Below the pieces are notes generated by a model. That model made no database searches, was not told where the DNA came from, and saw only the letters and a program-made list of their open reading frames with translations. The position numbers were made by a program, and so were the translations under genes. Shown here piece by piece: positions 58,971 to 64,000 of a DNA stretch of 64,000 bases. Position 1 is the first letter of the stretch. Each line of letters starts with the position of its first letter. This DNA comes from Lewinellaceae bacterium (lineage in GTDB: Bacteria > Bacteroidota > Bacteroidia > Chitinophagales > Saprospiraceae). Location of the stretch: positions 186,001-250,000 of the forward strand of contig JACJYO010000001.1 in the NCBI GenBank assembly GCA_020636075.1. Reading direction: 5' to 3'.

Positions 58971-61382
58971 CTACCAGACAACTGTAACGCTGCCTTTGAT
59001 CACTTCTGTTCTGCCCGGCGCCATTTCGATTTCTGCCCAGAAAACGTACACGCCGGGCAGCACATTTTTACCCCCCGATGTCCCGTCCCAGCCTTCCTTT
59101 GGGTCATTGGTCCAGAAATTTGATTTTGAAAACTGCATATTGCCCCAGCGGTCAAAGATGCGCAAGTTGTGGATCATCACCGGATCTTTGCTAAACAGGG
59201 TAAACCGGTCATTGCCGGAAAATGTTGCCGGAGCAATTGCATTGGGAGCATAAATCCGCGGATCAACAAGCAACAACATACTGGTCATGGCTTCGCAGCC
59301 TTCGGCATCCACAACGGTCAGCTCCACCAACGTATTTTCTTCGGGTTTGATATCGTATAACAAACAGTCCGGACAGGGAGTGAGCGGCGCTGGGCTCCAG
59401 CTACTCCCCACAACGGGCACACTGGGCACTCCTTTCAACAAAACGGGCAGCCCCGGTTTGAGTGGTTCCGGCAGTTTAATTGGAACAATTTCAACAGAAA
59501 AACTGTCCGGCTGACCCATCGTCAACGCATAGGGTCGGTTATAACAGCCAGTGGAGTCCCGCACCACCAGTTTGTAATCCATGGCAGTTAGTCCATCGAA
59601 AAAGGCATTGCTTGAAAAGGTTTTTCCATTATCAATCGAAAATTGATAAGGCGCAATACCGCCGTAAGGCAACCCAAACGATATTTCTCCATTGGCCAAA
59701 CCAAAGCATGTGGGTTCTTCCATCGAGTACGGAAACTGGGGCGACTGAAAATTCAAGTCAGCAGTATCCACCGCAGAATCGTTGCGCCGGCAAACCCCCA
59801 GATAGCCCGTAGCAATATAGCGCCCGGGAGCATACGTAATGAGCATGGTATCCTTCCCATATTGCAGCACGGAGTCTTCATAAATCCATTGAACGCCATC
59901 AAATCGTCCGCGGGCGATCAGCGTATCGGGGCAAACACCATCGCCGATCACGGTTAATTCAATTTCCGGCACAACCTCTTTGCTAAAACCGGAAAAAAAT
60001 GCTGCAAAACTCGCCGGCATATTCCGGCCATACATGGCCACTTGAACGGCACCTTGCGCTTCTACGCTGATCACATCGGGCGTTTTATCCTGCGAAAAAA
60101 GGCTAAGATGCCGGTAGGTTACAAAATCAGGATTTCCAGGCACTGCATCCGGCGTCCCGATTAAAACTGGCACCCCGTCGATGCGAACTGTGACCGAGGA
60201 ATCGCGCATGGCGACAACCATCAAGCCGCCATCGAAGGTCATTCCGCCGATTCGATTGGGTTGGTAAATATTGTTCACCCGGTTGGGAATACCGCAATTT
60301 ATTGGCGGCACAAACATCAACCCGGCTGTTCGCATGGCATCGCCACCTGTGGAAGCACCGCCAATGATCTGGTACAGAAAAACCGGTTGTGATGTGTTGA
60401 TGTATAAATTTCCAGCCGGGGAATATGCCGATGTAGGCACCACATAATAATCACCGGCTTGCAGCACGATCGTCGGATTTTTATTACCGTTGAGCCAAAC
60501 GGCGGTATTGTTCACATGTGCAATAACCACCGGATGCTCCAAAATGGAAGAACCATTGCCCCGGCATAAAATATATTCTTTGCCAACCTGTTCAAACGGT
60601 GCAATTTGATCTATCCCGATATCATTCGCCTGGTCCACCACCGGCGCACCTACCCAGGAGCCGCAATTCACCGCCACCGGCTTTGAAGCCCGCAACAGGG
60701 CGCCCATAAATCCATTCGGCGGTTGGTCCAACGCATTCAGGGTGATGTACTCAGCAAAAGCAACCGACTCACCCGCCTGCAGCCATACCGAATCGGGGCC
60801 GGTTAACGGAACGTGCTTGCCCCCGTAAAACAAATCGGTCCCTGGCGCACAATCGGACAATATCACCAGTGTCGAGTCAGAAATGGCAAGCACGCCTACA
60901 AAATTAGCCCGGCGACTCTGGCTCTCAACTTCCTGAAGCACATGGCCTATTCGAAATTCCTTTCCCAGGGCGGCACGCCCCTTGCAGGTAAGGTCGCCTG
61001 CGTGAAAACCCGAATTGGCGTGTACGCGGAAATACGCATAAAACTTTTTCGGGCCATCAATGATTAGTCCCTTGTTTTTAACCGGCGTATGCAGATCGGT
61101 ATATGGAATTAACACAGTGGTATTGAATGCTGCACCCAGATCCATCCGGTAGGGCTGCGTATTGCTGATGGTGGCAGTAGCCAACAAGGCACCCGAACCA
61201 TCCCGAATGCTCACGTCAAATGCCTGTACTTCGGGTGTCGATAAATACAAATATTGTGGCCCCCATTCATCGCGGGCATGCATCGGAGGCAGGTAATGAA
61301 TGGTATCCAACTGGGCAAGAAGATCACCAGACAGGAAACAGGCAATTGCCAGAACAGGAAAAACATAACGGCGCATCTTCAT
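58971..61382 (-). CDS. T9SS type B protein with IgGFc-binding-like region (paralogue 1)
   Basis: The 803-residue protein has a signal peptide (MKMRRYVFPVLAIACFLSGDLLAQ). Residues about 25-480 resemble the IgGFc-binding protein N-terminal region (for example PNGFMGALLRASKPVAVNCGS, GKEYILCRG, NNTAVWLNGNKNP, AGLMFVPPINCG). One SprB-type repeat lies at about 560-640 (PTCFGLANGEISFG), and a type B sorting domain occupies the last 100 residues (YAPNAIAPATFSGNDRFTLF, GWDGTSGGK). It is the tandem paralogue of the next minus-strand gene. Surface binding of a protein ligand is possible but not shown. Confidence 0.82.
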   Translation of the reverse strand: MKMRRYVFPVLAIACFLSGDLLAQLDTIHYLPPMHARDEWGPQYLYLSTPEVQAFDVSIRDGSGALLATATISNTQPYRMDLGAAFNTTVLIPYTDLHTPVKNKGLIIDGPKKFYAYFRVHANSGFHAGDLTCKGRAALGKEFRIGHVLQEVESQSRRANFVGVLAISDSTLVILSDCAPGTDLFYGGKHVPLTGPDSVWLQAGESVAFAEYITLNALDQPPNGFMGALLRASKPVAVNCGSWVGAPVVDQANDIGIDQIAPFEQVGKEYILCRGNGSSILEHPVVIAHVNNTAVWLNGNKNPTIVLQAGDYYVVPTSAYSPAGNLYINTSQPVFLYQIIGGASTGGDAMRTAGLMFVPPINCGIPNRVNNIYQPNRIGGMTFDGGLMVVAMRDSSVTVRIDGVPVLIGTPDAVPGNPDFVTYRHLSLFSQDKTPDVISVEAQGAVQVAMYGRNMPASFAAFFSGFSKEVVPEIELTVIGDGVCPDTLIARGRFDGVQWIYEDSVLQYGKDTMLITYAPGRYIATGYLGVCRRNDSAVDTADLNFQSPQFPYSMEEPTCFGLANGEISFGLPYGGIAPYQFSIDNGKTFSSNAFFDGLTAMDYKLVVRDSTGCYNRPYALTMGQPDSFSVEIVPIKLPEPLKPGLPVLLKGVPSVPVVGSSWSPAPLTPCPDCLLYDIKPEENTLVELTVVDAEGCEAMTSMLLLVDPRIYAPNAIAPATFSGNDRFTLFSKDPVMIHNLRIFDRWGNMQFSKSNFWTNDPKEGWDGTSGGKNVLPGVYVFWAEIEMAPGRTEVIKGSVTVVW

Positions 61383-61499
61383 GGGCAGAGCAGTTTAGCT
61401 TATAAATTTAGGCTAATTCAACAGCGTACGCATAGAAAAGCCCGAGCCAAGGTCTAAAACTTGATGTTTTGCTGATTCTGGACGAATCGACCCTGAACA

Positions 61500-63905
61500 T
61501 TAGGGGTTTACCAGCAAATCACCCTTGATTATCGCTGTCCGGCCGGGTTCAATTTCAACCTTTGCCCAAAAAACATACACCCCAGGCGCCGCATCCCTGC
61601 CATTTACCGTTCCATTCCAGCCCTGGTCGGGTTGGTTGGTCTCGATATGCTGCCGTTCAAAAACAGCATTCCCCCAACGGTCATAAATCACCAATTGATG
61701 GATTGGCAGTTGATCTTTGCTGAACAATATAAACCGGTCATTGCCCTGAACAGACCGTATTGCAATAGCATTCGGGGCATACACATGCGGATCTACAACC
61801 AGCAATACACTGTCGGTGGCAATACAACCATCCGCATCAACCACCAATACCGACACCATGGTGGACACATCCGGATAAAAAGCGTGCAACAGACAATCGG
61901 AGCAGCCGGTGCTGTCGGTAGGTGACCAATAAATTTCAGTTACCGGGTGACTTGGCAACACATCGAGCACCGCCAGGTCGCCGGATTGAAGCGGCTCTTT
62001 CAAGCGCCAGGTTTGAATATTTACATAAAAACTGTCCGGCTGTCCCAAATACACTTTCACCGGTTCGTTATAGCAGCCGATGGAGTCCTGCACCACTAAT
62101 TTGTACCATCCGGCACCAACATTTGGAAAAAAGGGTATGGAAGAAAAGGCTTGCCCAAAATTAATGGAGTACTGATATGGCGGCACACCACCGTTCGGCG
62201 TACCAATTTCGATTTCTCCATCGGCTACGCCAAAACAGGTGGCATCTTGCACCGCATAGGGGAAAACCGGTGCATTAAGCGGCACCTGAATCGTATCGTA
62301 CACCAGGGCGGTGTTGTAACATTCGCCAATGTACGCTGCGGCCACATAAGTCCCCGGAGCAGAAACAACAAACATGGTGTCGGGGCCAAGCTGAAAAATC
62401 GAATCGGAATAAATCCACTCAATCCCGTCAAAGTAGCCGCTGGCCACCAGGGTGTCCGGGCAAATACCGTCGCCCAGGTGCTTGATATGCACTTCCGGGC
62501 TCCTCGGCTCAAAATCGGAATATAAGGCGGCATAACTGGCGCCCTTTAGCCGGCCAACCAACGTCACCTGAAGCGGACCGGTGGATTCAAGCCAAACACT
62601 GTCGGGCGGATAGTTGAAATAAATCAATTTGGGTAACAGGTAGAATACAAAATCCGGATTTCCGGGAATAGGTCTCGGGTCGCCGATTGGAATAGTTTGG
62701 CCATCTGCGAATAGCGAAACATCCGCAGTGCGCAAAGCCAGGATGGATATCCCAGCCTCAAAACAGGCAGGGCCGATACAAGACGGCAAATACAAGGGTC
62801 CGACCGCATGCCGAATGCCGCAATTAATCGGCGGGACAAACATCAGGCTGGCCGTTCCAAGTTGCAGATTGGTTGTCGACAAACCACCGATCATCTGATA
62901 AACAAAAACAGGCTCGGAAGCGCGAATAAAAATGGCATCGATGCCAAAATAGTAAGACGCAGACACCACCAGGTACTCCCCGCGGTTCAGCACCGCAACG
63001 GGCGTCGTATCGCCATTGAGCCAAACCTGGGTGTTATCATAATGGGCTATGATAATGGGATGTTCCAGCGAAGTGGGCCCTTTGCCCCGAAGTAGAATAT
63101 ACTCCTTTCCGATGCGCTCCAGCGGCAGTATCTGGTCGATACCAATATCATTGGTTTCGTACACGACCGGAGCGCCCATCCAGGAACCGGAGTTCACGGC
63201 CACCGGTTTGGTCGCCTCAAGCAAGGCGCCCATAAACCCGTTTGGCGGTTGATCGGAATCGCGAAAATGCACATGCTGTGCAAATACAATGGTTTCACCC
63301 TTTTGCAACAAAACCTGCACCGGTGTCTGCATCATTTTTTCGGCGAAGCCGACCTTAAACAACGTAGTGGTGTCAAATTCGGAAAAGGTGACCAGCGTGT
63401 TATCCTCCGTGGCCATAACACCCACGCAATTGGAACGCCCGCCCGTTTTGTCAAAGAGTTGTTTCAAATGCCCAATCCGGAAAGTGCGGCCCAGTGCCGC
63501 CTGGCCTTTGCAGGTGACCTGATTGGCATCCGAAGCGGATTTCGAATAGGCGCGAAATATTGCATAAAACGGCTTTTCTCCGGATATGTGGAGCCCGTGG
63601 TCCGACAATACCTGGTGTACCTGAACATCAGCCACAATGAGCTGACTGTGCGTATCGCCCAAATCGTATTCGAACGGCTGGTCGCGACTGAGCTGCACCG
63701 TTTTGAACACTTTGCCTGCACCGTCGCGAATCGTTACCGGGAAAGCCTGTTTCTCGGGAGTGGAGAGATACACAAAATGCGGCCCAACCTGCCCGCGGGC
63801 ATACACCGGCGGTATCCAGTGAACCGTATCCAACTGAGCGAACAGAGCATTTGCCTGGACCAGGCAACAGATTAACAGGCCTAATAATCGGAGGTAAACT
63901 TGCAC
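61500..63905 (-). CDS. T9SS type B protein with IgGFc-binding-like region (paralogue 2)
   Basis: The 801-residue protein has the same order of parts as its neighbour: signal peptide, IgGFc-binding-like region (PNGFMGALLEATKPVAVNSGS, GKEYILLRGKG, NTQVWLNGDTTP, ASLMFVPPINCG), one SprB-type repeat (ATCFGVADGEIEIG) and a type B sorting domain (YAPNAIAIRSVQGNDRFILF, GWNGTVNGRDA). The two are similar along their whole length, with only 117 bases between them, so they came from a tandem duplication that has since diverged. The upstream 95 bases to the window end show no strong promoter. Confidence 0.82.
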   Translation of the reverse strand: MQVYLRLLGLLICCLVQANALFAQLDTVHWIPPVYARGQVGPHFVYLSTPEKQAFPVTIRDGAGKVFKTVQLSRDQPFEYDLGDTHSQLIVADVQVHQVLSDHGLHISGEKPFYAIFRAYSKSASDANQVTCKGQAALGRTFRIGHLKQLFDKTGGRSNCVGVMATEDNTLVTFSEFDTTTLFKVGFAEKMMQTPVQVLLQKGETIVFAQHVHFRDSDQPPNGFMGALLEATKPVAVNSGSWMGAPVVYETNDIGIDQILPLERIGKEYILLRGKGPTSLEHPIIIAHYDNTQVWLNGDTTPVAVLNRGEYLVVSASYYFGIDAIFIRASEPVFVYQMIGGLSTTNLQLGTASLMFVPPINCGIRHAVGPLYLPSCIGPACFEAGISILALRTADVSLFADGQTIPIGDPRPIPGNPDFVFYLLPKLIYFNYPPDSVWLESTGPLQVTLVGRLKGASYAALYSDFEPRSPEVHIKHLGDGICPDTLVASGYFDGIEWIYSDSIFQLGPDTMFVVSAPGTYVAAAYIGECYNTALVYDTIQVPLNAPVFPYAVQDATCFGVADGEIEIGTPNGGVPPYQYSINFGQAFSSIPFFPNVGAGWYKLVVQDSIGCYNEPVKVYLGQPDSFYVNIQTWRLKEPLQSGDLAVLDVLPSHPVTEIYWSPTDSTGCSDCLLHAFYPDVSTMVSVLVVDADGCIATDSVLLVVDPHVYAPNAIAIRSVQGNDRFILFSKDQLPIHQLVIYDRWGNAVFERQHIETNQPDQGWNGTVNGRDAAPGVYVFWAKVEIEPGRTAIIKGDLLVNP

Positions 63906-64000
63906 AGTATGTTTTGATTAGAAGCAAATTGGGACACGCAAGGTAGCCGTTAATCCTGGAACATTCGTGCCGATTGATGGCTGAGATTTGATCAAAGAAG

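Noticed and set aside
63249..63875. 208-residue plus-strand frame over paralogue 2
   Set aside because: It is antisense to a conserved T9SS protein and no homologous frame is kept in paralogue 1.

Overview
The window looks like chromosomal DNA of a member of the Bacteroidota, most likely a Saprospiraceae-like gliding or surface-active bacterium. The evidence is: seven secreted proteins with type IX secretion system (T9SS) C-terminal sorting domains, several with SprB-type repeats; promoters with the Bacteroidota -7 element TAnnTTTG and few Shine-Dalgarno sequences; ribosomal protein S16 with an acidic tail; a signal peptidase with an extra membrane domain; and a CcmC with a large soluble insertion. 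I saw no prophage, insertion sequence or CRISPR array.

Layout. 1-4.4 kb: end of a PfkB-family kinase, a YdeI-like protein, ACP phosphodiesterase, a TrpF-like barrel protein, YchF and AccD. 4.6-8.9 kb: a ccmB-ccmC-ccmD-gdhA operon closed by a strong terminator, then an Lrp-type regulator. 9-15.3 kb: 6-phosphofructokinase with a sugar kinase, a glucosaminidase, then guaA, lptE, a helical-repeat protein and secG on the minus strand. 15.4-19.5 kb: rpsP, an unknown protein and lepB. 19.6-21.6 kb: a five-haem cytochrome with a T9SS sorting tail.

21.7-28.1 kb holds the most unusual locus. A 1676-residue protein joins an SLC12-type cation-chloride cotransporter to a long helical region and a C-terminal P-loop NTPase. 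It is coupled by an ATGA overlap to a small MscS-like membrane protein. I propose an ion-transport and osmotic-response module; its function is inferred only.

28.1-34.2 kb: an exonuclease/GIY-YIG nuclease fusion, a NamZ-type muramidase, a flippase, a lipoprotein and hutI. A small array of palindromic repeats lies between the flippase and lipoprotein genes. 34.5-48.8 kb: three large T9SS-secreted proteins that carry cohesin-like and/or dockerin-like modules, two unknown proteins and a cytochrome oxidase subunit III. 48.8-54.6 kb: an FMN-dependent alpha-hydroxyacid oxidase, RlpA, an IscA-type protein, a small membrane protein, dnaA, and tRNA-Ser(GCT) plus tRNA-Pro(TGG). 54.6-64 kb: a small acetyltransferase, an SprB/PKD T9SS protein, a vanadium-haloperoxidase-like lipoprotein, and two tandem paralogous T9SS proteins resembling IgGFc-binding proteins.

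All functions come from reading motifs by eye; no database search was run.
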